From: Corallococcus coralloides DSM 2259 | GTDB taxonomy: Bacteria > Myxococcota > Myxococcia > Myxococcales > Myxococcaceae | Assembly (NCBI RefSeq): GCF_000255295.1 | Contig: NC_017030.1 | Coordinates: 5,332,001 to 5,396,000 of the forward strand | Length of the DNA: 64,000 bases | Direction of reading: 5' to 3' | Part shown: piece by piece, positions 52,977-61,757 of the stretch | How positions within the stretch are numbered: the stretch's first letter is position 1 | How the letters are laid out: every line of letters starts with the position of its first letter | Made by a program: the position numbers and the translations under genes | The notes under the pieces: generated by a model | Databases searched by the model: none | Seen by the model: only the letters and a program-made list of their open reading frames with translations | Told to the model about the DNA's origin: nothing

Positions 52977-53858
52977 ATGCTCGCCTCGAAGCTGTCGCGC
53001 GTCGGCCAGACGTCGTCCCGGTTGTTCAAGCACGCCCCGGAGCTCACCCGTTCGTTCTCCACGAAGGTCCCGTCGCAGGAGGATCAGGCGCTCAAGGTCC
53101 GCGCCGAGCAGAACCGGATCAAGTTCCAGCAGCACGACATCATGAGCGACATCATGCGCGCCGAGGACGGGCGTGACGGCGGCAACAACCAGCTCGCGCC
53201 GCGCCTCCGGCCGGACGTGCAGCTGACCCGCCGGGACAACTTCCCCTTCAACGAGCTCCAGCCGAAGTACGACACGCCCAAGTCGGCCATCGACCGTGGC
53301 GGCAAGCTGCAGCCGGTGGACGCGAAGGACCGCACGGTGACGCTGACGGCGCACGTGGACGGCGCGAAGGAGACGAAGGCCCACTCGCCCTTCACGTCCT
53401 TCAGCGGCGTGCCCGTGGGCGTGGATGGCAGGGCCACGGAGCAGAAGCTCGTGGACAACCCGGACTACGGCCAGAGCCGCATCGTCCACAACCCGGCGCA
53501 TGACGCGAAGGGCGGAGACGTCTTCGATCAGTTCGACATCCAGCGGGACATCCGCACGTCCACGCATCCGGGCCTGGACGAGACGGCCGTGAACCGCAGC
53601 CAGCCGGGCAAGCCCGTGTGGCAGCCGGAGCCGCACGAGCGGCCGATCCTCGCGGACGTCGGCGTGGATCCGACGAAGTCCAGCTTCACCTACCGCGAGC
53701 GCGCGAGCATGAACTCCGCGCGGGATCAGGAGTATCTGGTGCGCGGCACCATCCACGACTTCACGCTGGAGCGTCCGGACGCGAAGGGTGATCTGAAGCA
53801 CGTTGCGCGGGATCAGTTCGCCGACCAGTTCGACGACGCGCACAAGAAGACGAGGTAG
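52977..53858 (+). CDS. Candidate ADP-ribosyltransferase (cholera-toxin-like motifs)
   Basis: 293 aa, no recognised family at first sight. The region ~82-262 has the order of R-S-E ADP-ribosyltransferases: Arg85/86 in LTRRDNFPFNEL, a GGKLQP segment (~108), His126 in LTAHVDG, HSPFTSFSGVP at 136-146 in place of the STS motif, and DQEYLVRGTI at 250-259 with Glu252 as the catalytic candidate and Asp two before it. The N-terminal 30 residues are basic, Ser-rich and amphipathic without a secretion signal. Middle residues ~150-235 are unassigned. The start has AAAGGGA upstream. No immunity-like gene is next to it. The fold call is my inference from motifs. Confidence 0.5.
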   Translation: MLASKLSRVGQTSSRLFKHAPELTRSFSTKVPSQEDQALKVRAEQNRIKFQQHDIMSDIMRAEDGRDGGNNQLAPRLRPDVQLTRRDNFPFNELQPKYDTPKSAIDRGGKLQPVDAKDRTVTLTAHVDGAKETKAHSPFTSFSGVPVGVDGRATEQKLVDNPDYGQSRIVHNPAHDAKGGDVFDQFDIQRDIRTSTHPGLDETAVNRSQPGKPVWQPEPHERPILADVGVDPTKSSFTYRERASMNSARDQEYLVRGTIHDFTLERPDAKGDLKHVARDQFADQFDDAHKKTR

Positions 53859-53945
53859 GCCGCGCGCCGGTCCTTCGCTGAACACCGGCGTTGGATCCGG
53901 GCCGGGGTTGTGGGGTGTCCTCCTGATGCGCAGGGTGGGCACCTC

Positions 53946-55217
53946 ATGATCTCATCCCGCCTCTTCGCAGGTGCCCTGCTGTGCCTGTCCGTCGCGTGCT
54001 CGGACAAGACGACGCCCAACACCGGTGATCAAACGCCGCTGGACGCCGCCATCCCCACGCCCCAGGCGCCACCGACGGAAGCCGCGGTGCGGGCGGTGAC
54101 GGTGCCCAACAACCTGGTGAAGCCCGCGAAGCAGCCCTTCGGTACGGATCGCCTGGCGCAGCTGCGTGTCCCCGCTGGCTTCCAGATAGGCGTCTTCGCG
54201 CAGGGGCTCACGAACCCGCGCAAGCTGGCGGTCCGCCCCAGCGGCGCCGTCTACGTCACCGAACGCGAGGCCGGCCGCGTCACCCTGCTGCGCGACACGA
54301 ACGGCGACGGCGCGGCGGATCAGAACGTCGTCGTGGCGAGCGGCCTGGGCACGAAGAACACGGGCGTGCACGGACTGGCGCTCCAGGGCGACCGGCTCTT
54401 CATGATCACGGACACGCAGGTGTTCGTGGCACCGGTGAACGCGGACGACACGCTGGGGGCGCCGACGCTCCTCATCGACCGGCTGCCGGACGCCGGGCAG
54501 CACCCCAACCGGACGCTCGCCTTCGGGCCCGACGGCAAGCTGTACGTGTCCGTGGGCAGCACGTGCAACGCGTGCGCGGACGCCAACCCGGAGAACGCCA
54601 CGCTGCTGCGCTTCGAGCCGGACGGCACGGGCCGCGCCGTGTTCGCAAAGGGGCTGCGCAACACCATCGGGTTCGCGTGGCACCCCGTGTCCGGGCAGCT
54701 CTGGGGCATGGACCACGGCTCGGACTCGCGCGGGGATGACTATCCGCCGGAGGAGCTCAACCGCATCCAGGAGGGCGCGGACTACGGCTGGCCGTACTGC
54801 CTGGGCAAGCAGGAGCCGGACGAGTTCCTCAGCCAGGAGCCGCCGGACGGCCAGTCGAGGCCGGAGTACTGCGCGAAGACGCAGCCTCCGGCGCTGGAGT
54901 ACCAGGCCCACTCGGCGCCCATGAGCCTGACCTTCTACACGGGCACCCTCTTCCCCGAGGAGTTCCGCGGCAACGCCTTCGTGGCGATGCGCGGCTCGTG
55001 GAACCGCAACCCGCCCACCGGCTACAAGGTCGTCCGCGTGCGCTTCGACGCGCAGGGCACGCCCACCGCGTTCGAGGACTTCGCGACGGGCTGGCTCGGC
55101 ACGGGCGGCACCACCCAGTTCGCCCGTCTGGCCGACACGGTCATGGCCGCCGACGGCTCGCTGCTCGTCACGGACGACGCGAACGGCGTCATCTACCGCA
55201 TCGGCTACGCGGGCTGA
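53946..55217 (+). CDS. PQQ-dependent aldose sugar dehydrogenase-like lipoprotein
   Basis: 423 aa. A lipoprotein signal peptide ends at LSVAC. The mature part is a six-blade propeller of the soluble glucose dehydrogenase/Ylii type: FAQGLTNPRKLAVRPSGAVYVTEREAG, GQHPNRTLAFGPDGKLYVSVG, NTIGFAWHPVSGQLWGMDHG, DYGWPYC, and RGSWNRNPPTGYKVVRVRF. Such enzymes oxidise sugars with PQQ in the periplasm. PQQ synthesis genes are not in the window. The ATG at 53946 gives the signal peptide; an ATG 12 codons earlier does not. Confidence 0.88.
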   Translation: MISSRLFAGALLCLSVACSDKTTPNTGDQTPLDAAIPTPQAPPTEAAVRAVTVPNNLVKPAKQPFGTDRLAQLRVPAGFQIGVFAQGLTNPRKLAVRPSGAVYVTEREAGRVTLLRDTNGDGAADQNVVVASGLGTKNTGVHGLALQGDRLFMITDTQVFVAPVNADDTLGAPTLLIDRLPDAGQHPNRTLAFGPDGKLYVSVGSTCNACADANPENATLLRFEPDGTGRAVFAKGLRNTIGFAWHPVSGQLWGMDHGSDSRGDDYPPEELNRIQEGADYGWPYCLGKQEPDEFLSQEPPDGQSRPEYCAKTQPPALEYQAHSAPMSLTFYTGTLFPEEFRGNAFVAMRGSWNRNPPTGYKVVRVRFDAQGTPTAFEDFATGWLGTGGTTQFARLADTVMAADGSLLVTDDANGVIYRIGYAG

Positions 55218-55283
55218 ACTTCACCCGCCGATATCACTTGTTCACCCCGAGTGAATTGACGCCAGGGGTGTCCGGGCGCTCGC

Positions 55284-55877
55284 TCAAGCCTCCACGCGAT
55301 GCAGTCCCCGCCGCAGGATGAGCGAGCCGGACATCATCGAGATGCCGCGGAAGAAGACGGCGAGCCCCACCATCGTGCCCACGAGCCACACGGAGGACGA
55401 GGGCCATCTGGCCATCACGCTGAGGCCCAGGACCAGGGAGATGAGGCCGTAGGCCAGGTCCCATCCCCACTGGAAGTAGCGGTCCATGACCGACGTGATG
55501 ACGTGGAAGAGGCCGCTGGCGAAGAAGTAGCCGGCGATCAGCAGCGTGAGGGAGGCCAGCCCCGCCGCCGGGTACATGACGGTGAGGATGCCGACCACGG
55601 TGGTGAGGACGCCTCCCAGCATGAAGGACCAGAAGGCGCTCCGGCTTTCGCTGCGTGAGCGGATGGCCGCGGCGATCTCCAGGACGCCGCCAATCACCAG
55701 CATCATCCCCACGAAGAAGACGGTGACCATGCTGGTGAAGAACGTGGCGCCCAGCAGCACAACCCCCGCGATCGCCGTCAGCAGGCCGAGGAGGAAGGGG
55801 CCGCCCCACATGGCGGAGGCTCCCCGGGAGGGACGGTCCGGCCGGGTCTCCGGCGCGCGTTCGACGTTCGTTCGCAT
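55284..55877 (-). CDS. HdeD-family membrane protein
   Basis: 197 aa with six predicted membrane helices arranged as three pairs, beginning FLLGLLTAIAGVVLLGATFF and including MLVIGGVLEIAAAI and YFFASGLFHVITSV, the HdeD repeat pattern. HdeD is linked to acid resistance in enterobacteria; role here is unknown. Start at ATG 55877 (MRTNVERAPETR); longer frames add Pro/Arg-rich non-conserved sequence. Confidence 0.85.
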   Translation of the reverse strand: MRTNVERAPETRPDRPSRGASAMWGGPFLLGLLTAIAGVVLLGATFFTSMVTVFFVGMMLVIGGVLEIAAAIRSRSESRSAFWSFMLGGVLTTVVGILTVMYPAAGLASLTLLIAGYFFASGLFHVITSVMDRYFQWGWDLAYGLISLVLGLSVMARWPSSSVWLVGTMVGLAVFFRGISMMSGSLILRRGLHRVEA

Positions 55878-56058
55878 GGCAATCTCCACGGTGATGGCTG
55901 CCCGCCTCGGGCCCTCGGCCGCCTGTCGGTCCGGGAGTGGACGTGGTGGGGGTAGCGCTTCCTCGTGGAAGATGGGAGCGCGACCGGGCCCGAACAATCG
56001 GCGCCACGGGACGAAATGAGGCGGAACACCAGGCAGGGGCCAGGGCGGCCCGCCGCGT

Positions 56059-56955
56059 CTAAAGGGCAGGACGGGTGTACGGCGGCGACAGGAACACCGC
56101 GCCGGGTTCCTTGCGGAACCAGGTGAGTTGCCGCTTGGCGTACCGCCGGGTTTCCTGCGCGGTGTCGGCGATGGCCTCTTCGCGGGTCATCCGCCCCTCC
56201 ACCACGGCGCGGGCCTGCACGTAGCCGACGCTGCGCATGGGTGCCGCGTCCGCGTAGCCCTGCTCCAGCAGGGCCCGTGTCTCCTCCACGAGCCCCCGCG
56301 AGAAGAGCGCCTCTGTACGCGCGTTGATGGCGGCGTAGAGGGACTCACGCGGCGGATCCAACACGTAGAGCTGGAAGGGATAGCGGTCCGGCGCGAAGGC
56401 ATGGGCGCGGCGGAACTCGGACGCGGGCACGCCCGTCTGCGCGTGGATCTCCAGGGCGCGGACGACGCGCACCAGGTCCTGGGTGGGCAGCTTCGCCGCG
56501 GTCTCTGGATCCACCTCGGCCAGCCGGCGATGCACGGCCTCCCTCCCCTGCTCCGCCGCGAGCGCCTCCAGCTCCGCGCGCAGCGAAGGCAGGGCGCCGG
56601 GCGCGTCCACCACGCCGTGCAGCAGGATGCGCAGGTACAGGCCGGTGCCGCCGACGACGAACACCGGCCTGTCTCGCGATGCGATGTCCGCGATGGCCGC
56701 GTCCGCGCGGCGCTGGTACTCGGCGGCGGAGAAGGGCTCGAGCGGATCCACGCAGGAGACCAGGTGGTGCGGCACGGCGGCCAGCTCCTCGGCGGAGGGC
56801 TTCGCGGTGCCGATGTCGAAGGCGCGGTACACCTGCTGCGAGTCCGCGCTGACGATCTCCCCGCCCGCGTCGCGAGCCCACGCGATGGCCAACGCCGTCT
56901 TCCCCGACGCCGTGGGTCCAGCGATCACCGTCAACGGCACCCGCGTCTCAGCCAC
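56059..56955 (-). CDS. miaA: tRNA dimethylallyltransferase MiaA
   Basis: 298 aa. P-loop GPTASGKT (~residue 13), SADSQQVYRAFDIGTAKP, HHLVSCVDPLEPFSAAEY, VVGGTGLYLRILLHG and the C-terminal YAKRQLTWFRKEP are all standard. It adds a dimethylallyl group to A37 of tRNAs that read U-starting codons; the tRNA-Leu(CAA) at 48683-48768 has the required A36-A37-A38. Start is GTG. It follows the peptide/HprK-like operon by 128 bp on the same strand. Confidence 0.95.
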   Translation of the reverse strand: MAETRVPLTVIAGPTASGKTALAIAWARDAGGEIVSADSQQVYRAFDIGTAKPSAEELAAVPHHLVSCVDPLEPFSAAEYQRRADAAIADIASRDRPVFVVGGTGLYLRILLHGVVDAPGALPSLRAELEALAAEQGREAVHRRLAEVDPETAAKLPTQDLVRVVRALEIHAQTGVPASEFRRAHAFAPDRYPFQLYVLDPPRESLYAAINARTEALFSRGLVEETRALLEQGYADAAPMRSVGYVQARAVVEGRMTREEAIADTAQETRRYAKRQLTWFRKEPGAVFLSPPYTRPAL

Positions 56956-57083
56956 CAGCGTCCGCCTCCCACGCCCGCTGTAACGCAGACGCGAGGCAAG
57001 CGCGAGCCCCGCCAGGATCGCAGTGCCGCGCTTCCAGCCCGGTTCGCGCCAGACGTCCGGAGGCGCCCCGCTCCGGGGTCACG

Positions 57084-57935
57084 CTACGGCCTTCCCGCCG
57101 CATCCAGCCGCTCCCGCACCACCTGCGCCGCGCTCGCATCCCGCGCGAACACGAGCCGGACCGTCTCCACGGACGACAGCACGCGTCCGGCCGCGCCCAC
57201 CAGCACTCCCCGACCCGAGGGCGTGGGCTCGGGCAACAGCGCATTCAGCAGCAGCACGCGAGCCACCTCCCCCGCCCCCTGCGCTTCCCACCGCGAAGCC
57301 GCGTCCCAGCCCAGCGTGCCCACCGCGACGAGCGCCGCCTCGGCGGTCCAGACCGGCACGTTCCAGGGCGTTCCCGCCGCGCGCCATCCCCCCCCCTCCA
57401 CGGGCCACACCGCCACCAGCTCATCCGCGAGCACCGTCCCACCCGCCTCGCGCCACAGCCCGCCCAGGGTGCTCTTGCCCGCGCCGGAGTGCCCCACGAA
57501 GAGCGCGGCGCGGCCCTCGTGCACCAGCCCCACCCCGTGGATGAGCAGCCCGCCACGCTTCGCCAGCGCGGACGCGAGCATCACCTTGATCACGTTCTCC
57601 ACCGGGTACCGCCCGGACCCGATGACGTCCGCGTGGCACCGGTCCGAAGAGAGCACCGCGGAGTACCCGGCGCCCTCCACGCTCAGCGTCCCGGAGTCGC
57701 CGGGCGTAAGCCGTGGCAGCTCCTGCATCTCGGGCGGAACCAGGGGACTGGGAGGGTTGCGCATCACCAGCCGGGCATCGGGAGCCACGGCATCCGGAGC
57801 GGAGAACGCGCCGAACACGCGCCGGACCAGGCCGGCGCTCACCGCATCTTCCACATCGAGCGCCACCGTCCACCCGGCCAGGGTGATCCGGAGCGCGTCG
57901 TCACGGGGACCCGGCGGAGGGTCCCCGCCGTTCAC
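57084..57935 (-). CDS. HprK-like (HPr kinase-related) kinase
   Basis: 283 aa. The P-loop GHSGAGKST (149-157) follows LLIHGVGLVHEGRAALFV, and TVLADELVAV (~168-176) provides the acidic catalytic pair, the arrangement of HPr kinase/PEPCK-fold small kinases. The N-terminal 120 residues are unlike HPr kinase proper, as in the HprK-related kinases found beside PqqD genes or in lasso-peptide clusters, where relatives phosphorylate peptide serines. Its GTG overlaps the stop of the 54-residue peptide (GTGA) and has AGAGGAG 8 nt upstream. Target most likely that peptide or a partner protein; inferred. Confidence 0.82.
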   Translation of the reverse strand: MNGGDPPPGPRDDALRITLAGWTVALDVEDAVSAGLVRRVFGAFSAPDAVAPDARLVMRNPPSPLVPPEMQELPRLTPGDSGTLSVEGAGYSAVLSSDRCHADVIGSGRYPVENVIKVMLASALAKRGGLLIHGVGLVHEGRAALFVGHSGAGKSTLGGLWREAGGTVLADELVAVWPVEGGGWRAAGTPWNVPVWTAEAALVAVGTLGWDAASRWEAQGAGEVARVLLLNALLPEPTPSGRGVLVGAAGRVLSSVETVRLVFARDASAAQVVRERLDAAGRP

Positions 57936-58096
57936 GGCACGCACTCCTCTGCGCCGGGGATGGTGCACATGGACAGCTGCGCCAGCGCGACGAAGGGCTG
58001 CTCCCACAGGATGGCGGGAGGCACATACACGGCGGGCGCGGCCGGCGGCTTCGGCACGGAGGGACCGGCGGGAGGCTGTGAAGGTCGTTGGCTCAC
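57932..58096 (-). CDS. Putative RiPP-type precursor peptide (54 aa)
   Basis: A short gene between two larger ones, sharing GTGA with the kinase start and beginning 12 bp after the stop of the 1013-aa gene. Residues 1-22 are Pro/Ser/Ala-rich. Residues 24-36 read YVPPAILWEQPFV, matching the Y-x-x-P-x-(I)L-...-F pattern of lasso-type leader peptides that bind PqqD-like recognition proteins. The end (LAQLSMCTIPGAEECVP) holds two cysteines, one serine and one threonine: a compact core with sites for a kinase or for a disulfide. The GTG at 58096 has TAGGTGGG upstream. No homologue known to me; coding status rests on context and the motif. Confidence 0.65.
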   Translation of the reverse strand: MSQRPSQPPAGPSVPKPPAAPAVYVPPAILWEQPFVALAQLSMCTIPGAEECVP

Positions 58097-58108
58097 GGGA
58101 TGGCCCAC

Positions 58109-61100
58109 CTAGAAGGGCACCGGGAATGCACAGATACGACCATCCTCGGTACCGACATGCAACCGGCCAACGGTGTGATCGATGGTCGGTACGCCGATCT
58201 TCTGCGCCGAGCCCACGGTCACCTGCCCGGTCTCGGTACCGGTCTCGAGCTCGAACTGGTGCACCTTGCCGTCCGCGGCGCCAACGTAGACGCGCACCAC
58301 GCCATTGAGGTTGAGGGTGAAGAGTCCGGCGGGGCGCGCCGCGATGGGCTTCGACCACAGCAGCTCAGGCACGCCGGTCCCGTGCGCCTCGACCACCTCA
58401 TAACGTTCGACCTTGTTGTCCTCCGTGGGCACCACGAAGCCCCGCCCCTGGGGGCGCGCGAACTGGGTGAACGCCGGCACCATGTTGGACCGGACGGTGA
58501 CCGTCCAGGCCGTCGTGAACGTGGTTGGATTCACGCCGTGCACCTTGCCGTCATTGGCGGTGACCAGGATCTGGTTGCTCGTGGCGTTGCGGACCACTCC
58601 GAACTCCAGGTCCCCCAGCGACAGCCGCGCCACCTCCGCGCCCGTGAGGCTGTTGAGCACGCGCAGCGTGGCCGCGCTCGTGCCCGACCGGGTCGGCACG
58701 TAGAGCCGGTTCGTCGTGTAGTCCACCAGCATGCCGCCGCTCACCATGCCCAGGTCCCCGGGCCGGTAGCGCCAGATGAGCGCGCCGGTGGCCGCGTTCA
58801 GCGCGACCACCTGGTTCTGTGCGGACGTGTTGCGCGTGGCGAAGATGGCCAGGTCCACGTTCGAGTACGTCGTCCGGTACTCCGGGTTCGCGTAGTCGAG
58901 CAGCTGCGTCACCGGGAACGAGCTGATGTTCCCCAGGCCCAGCGTGGTGTTGCGCCACAGGAACTCGCCCGTGGCCGCGTTGAGCACCGCCGGCACGCCG
59001 GTCTGGTCCCCCACGACGATCCACTGCTGCCCGGGCCGGCCCAGCAGCGGCACCACCGGGAAGCGCGTGGCGATCTTCCCCGCCATCTTCACCGGCCGGA
59101 AGCGCTCCGCGCCGTCCTCGGACGGGTTCGTGGTGTTCGTGCGCGTGGCCACCACCGAGTCGTTGAAGGAGCTGAAGATGCCCACGCCCAGCTCCGTCAC
59201 GGGCTGCAGCGTCGCGTCCAACCCCACCGAGTAGCACCACAGCGGGTTGCCCGCCACGCGAGCCCGGGGAGTGGCCAGCAGCCCCTGCGAGGTGGGCTGG
59301 TTGCCCGGCCCGTACCGCAGCTGATCATCCGCGTTGAACACGCGGTAGGTGTACGTCGTGCCGTTCGTCACCGCCGTGTCCGTCATGGACGACGCGGAGC
59401 TGAACTCGTCCACGTAGGCCACCGTCGCGTTGCCCAGCACGTCGCCCACCGCGTAGCGCACGCCGCTGGTCGGCGCGGTGTTGGGCGGGCTCGTCCCTTC
59501 CGCGCGCAGCACCAGGGTGCCGCCGTGGTTGAAGGGGTTGTCCCAGGTGAGCGTCACGCTGCCGTCGCGGGCCACGCCCGTGAGCCGCCCCACGTCCGGG
59601 GACGCGGCGACCGAGAGCAGCGTCATCGTCGCCTCCACGCGGATGCGCGGATCGTTCCAGCCCTGGTTCAGCTCCAGCCGGTGGCGGAACGCCGTGTCCG
59701 CAGTGACGGCGGTGAAGCCCGAATAGGTGATGCGGAAGGTGGCCTCGCCGCCCACCGGGATGCCGGTCCCCGACTCCCAGAGGTAGCCGGCCGCGTCCGT
59801 GTAGACGATCCAGTCCCCGAACGCCTGCGGCCCCGACGCGGCCACCGCGAAGTAGTTCACCGCGGGCCTGAACAGCTTCACCTCGTAGATGGGCAGCGTG
59901 CCCCGGTTCTGCACCGTGTACGCCACCGTCACGCCCGTGGCCGCGGTGGACATCGTCTCCTGGCTCAGCCGCACGCGGTGCTCCACGATGCGGCCCTTGC
60001 GCGCCGTGACGGCATCCCCCGCCACCGCGGAACCGTTGAGCGTCCCATCCACCTGCGCCTGGAACTGGTAGCTGGCGCCGGGCGTGCCCGACACCTGGTA
60101 GCGCCACGTGAACTGCGCGGAAGCACCCGGGGCCAGCTGCGCCACGCTCTCCGGCGACGGCCCGGCCACGAGTGACGCCGTCGCGCGCCCCAGGAGCACC
60201 GGCGTGCGCGGGCGCACCTGGGTGTACGTGTTCGTGGTGGAGGTGTTGAGCACCGTCAGGCGCAGCGTCACCTGATCGCCGGCGAACGCGTCCACGATGT
60301 CCATGTCCGGTGCCGCGACCAGGTTGCCCACGTCCGTCACGGGCGAGTCCGTCAGCGGCGCGTTGGACGCGTTGTTGCTCGTGCGAGCCCTGACGCGTGC
60401 GGCCACGGCGCCAGCGGCGGTGGGCCGCAGGGTGGCCACGAAGACGCCCGCGGCCCGCACCGCCACGGCCTTGTTGCCGTCCTTGTTCACGGTGGTGAGC
60501 GGCACACTGCTGGTGGAGGCGGGGTTGTCCACGGCCACCGTGGCCGAGCCCGTCCCCCGGTTCTCCACCACCACGCGCGCCACCGTCGTGCCGTTGACCG
60601 CCAGCACGCGCGGCGACAGCGTCACGCTCGCGGCCAGGATGCCGCGCGTCCAGGGGGTCATGTTGTTGACGTTGTACGAGTAGCTCCGGCCGTCGCACTG
60701 GTCGCGGGCGTACGTGCCCCCCACGAGGCGCTCGGTGGTGCTGTCGGTGGCGCGGTTCGACGGGGCCACCACGCTCAACACGAAGCGCGCGGACTCATTG
60801 CGAGCCAGGCCGCGCCCGGCATCCACACAGCCCAACGTGGACTGGAAGGTGATGCGCCGCTCGTTGGCGTCGATGTATTCGACCTTCCAGTTCGGGTTCT
60901 CCTCCGCGGGCAGCCCCCCCAGGAGCTGGTAGCCCGTCGGCAAGACGAAGGACACCTCCGACACGCGGGAGTCGCTTGTGTTCGTGGACGTGTTCGTCAC
61001 CTCCAGGACGAGGTCGGACGCGTCTTCCATCACCACGCGCGCGACGGTCTCCCCGGCGGCGGGGATGGGGCTCACGCTCCAGCTATTGGCCTGCGAGAAG

Positions 61101-61150
61101 CCCACCGCGGGCAGCAGCACGGCGACGAGCGCGAGGATGCGGACGTTCAT
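58109..61150 (-). CDS. Large secreted protein: CARDB/Ig-like repeats plus C-terminal propeller
   Basis: 1013 aa with a signal peptide (VRILALVAVLLPAVGFSQA). Residues ~20-560 contain repeated beta-sandwich units of CARDB/DUF11 style (VARVVVENRGTGSATVAV, DQVTLRLTVLNTSTTNTYTQV, AVTVAYTVQNRGTLPIYEV-like), then an FN3-like segment (SVTLTWDNPFNHGGTLVL), and from ~650 a PQQ-type propeller (PAVLNAATGEFLWRNTT, QVVALNAATGALIWRYRPG, VYVGAADGKVHQFELETG). Probably extracellular or periplasmic. It is followed at once by the precursor-like peptide and preceded by a lipoprotein 13 bp upstream. A displayed carrier or binding protein for the operon's product is conceivable but unproven. Confidence 0.82.
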   Translation of the reverse strand: MNVRILALVAVLLPAVGFSQANSWSVSPIPAAGETVARVVMEDASDLVLEVTNTSTNTSDSRVSEVSFVLPTGYQLLGGLPAEENPNWKVEYIDANERRITFQSTLGCVDAGRGLARNESARFVLSVVAPSNRATDSTTERLVGGTYARDQCDGRSYSYNVNNMTPWTRGILAASVTLSPRVLAVNGTTVARVVVENRGTGSATVAVDNPASTSSVPLTTVNKDGNKAVAVRAAGVFVATLRPTAAGAVAARVRARTSNNASNAPLTDSPVTDVGNLVAAPDMDIVDAFAGDQVTLRLTVLNTSTTNTYTQVRPRTPVLLGRATASLVAGPSPESVAQLAPGASAQFTWRYQVSGTPGASYQFQAQVDGTLNGSAVAGDAVTARKGRIVEHRVRLSQETMSTAATGVTVAYTVQNRGTLPIYEVKLFRPAVNYFAVAASGPQAFGDWIVYTDAAGYLWESGTGIPVGGEATFRITYSGFTAVTADTAFRHRLELNQGWNDPRIRVEATMTLLSVAASPDVGRLTGVARDGSVTLTWDNPFNHGGTLVLRAEGTSPPNTAPTSGVRYAVGDVLGNATVAYVDEFSSASSMTDTAVTNGTTYTYRVFNADDQLRYGPGNQPTSQGLLATPRARVAGNPLWCYSVGLDATLQPVTELGVGIFSSFNDSVVATRTNTTNPSEDGAERFRPVKMAGKIATRFPVVPLLGRPGQQWIVVGDQTGVPAVLNAATGEFLWRNTTLGLGNISSFPVTQLLDYANPEYRTTYSNVDLAIFATRNTSAQNQVVALNAATGALIWRYRPGDLGMVSGGMLVDYTTNRLYVPTRSGTSAATLRVLNSLTGAEVARLSLGDLEFGVVRNATSNQILVTANDGKVHGVNPTTFTTAWTVTVRSNMVPAFTQFARPQGRGFVVPTEDNKVERYEVVEAHGTGVPELLWSKPIAARPAGLFTLNLNGVVRVYVGAADGKVHQFELETGTETGQVTVGSAQKIGVPTIDHTVGRLHVGTEDGRICAFPVPF

Positions 61151-61163
61151 GGCGTGCCTCACG

Positions 61164-61757
61164 TCACGGCTCCAGGGTGAAGGACGTGGCGGCCAGCTGC
61201 GCCCCATCCAGGAAGAAGCGCACCTGCCAGGTGCCCGTCATGCGCGTCATGGACACCGGCGTGCCCGCGACCGGCAGCGAATAGCGCAGCGTGCGCGTCT
61301 CCTCCGGCGGTGCCTCCACCGTCGCGCTGCGCTTCTCGTACGGACGCCCGCCCGGCGCGATGAACTCCACGTCCACCAGGCCCTTGTTCCGCACGCCGCT
61401 CACCACGAAGTCCACGTCCACCTGCTGCACCTCGGACAGGGCCGTGGGCTCGGAGCCCACGCCCACCACCACCGCGCTCCCGGTCGGGGGCGGCAGCGGC
61501 ACCGGAGGCGGTTCTTCCGGAGGCGGCTCTTCCGGAGGCGGCTCTTCCGGAGGCGGCTCCTCGACCGCGGGGGCCGGAGGCGGCGGCCGGGCCACGCTCC
61601 CGCCACCGGCCAGCACGTCGGCCGGATCCACGGGGGTGACGGAGCCGCTGCCCTGCCCCGGCTTCACGGCCGACGGCGGCGGCAGGGGGGACACCCCTTC
61701 CGAGCACGCCGACAGCACCATCGCACCCGCCAGCACGGTCACGAGCGCCCGCATCAT
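61164..61757 (-). CDS. Proline/glutamate-repeat lipoprotein
   Basis: 197 aa. Signal peptide with lipobox LSAC (MRALVTVLAGAMVLSAC). Then a linker with PPPEE units repeated three times (about residues 68-90), and a C-terminal beta domain (~95-197) with VDVDFVVSGVRNKGLVDVEF and TGTWQVRFFLDGAQLAATSF. GGAGG precedes the ATG, which overlaps the PqqD stop (ATGA). Likely an outer-membrane-linked partner of the large secreted protein encoded next. Confidence 0.75.
   Translation of the reverse strand: MMRALVTVLAGAMVLSACSEGVSPLPPPSAVKPGQGSGSVTPVDPADVLAGGGSVARPPPPAPAVEEPPPEEPPPEEPPPEEPPPVPLPPPTGSAVVVGVGSEPTALSEVQQVDVDFVVSGVRNKGLVDVEFIAPGGRPYEKRSATVEAPPEETRTLRYSLPVAGTPVSMTRMTGTWQVRFFLDGAQLAATSFTLEP

Noticed and set aside
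61501-61560. GGAGGCGGCTCTTCC short tandem repeat as a mobile or regulatory repeat
   Set aside because: It encodes the PPPEE repeats of the lipoprotein linker, and stays in frame.
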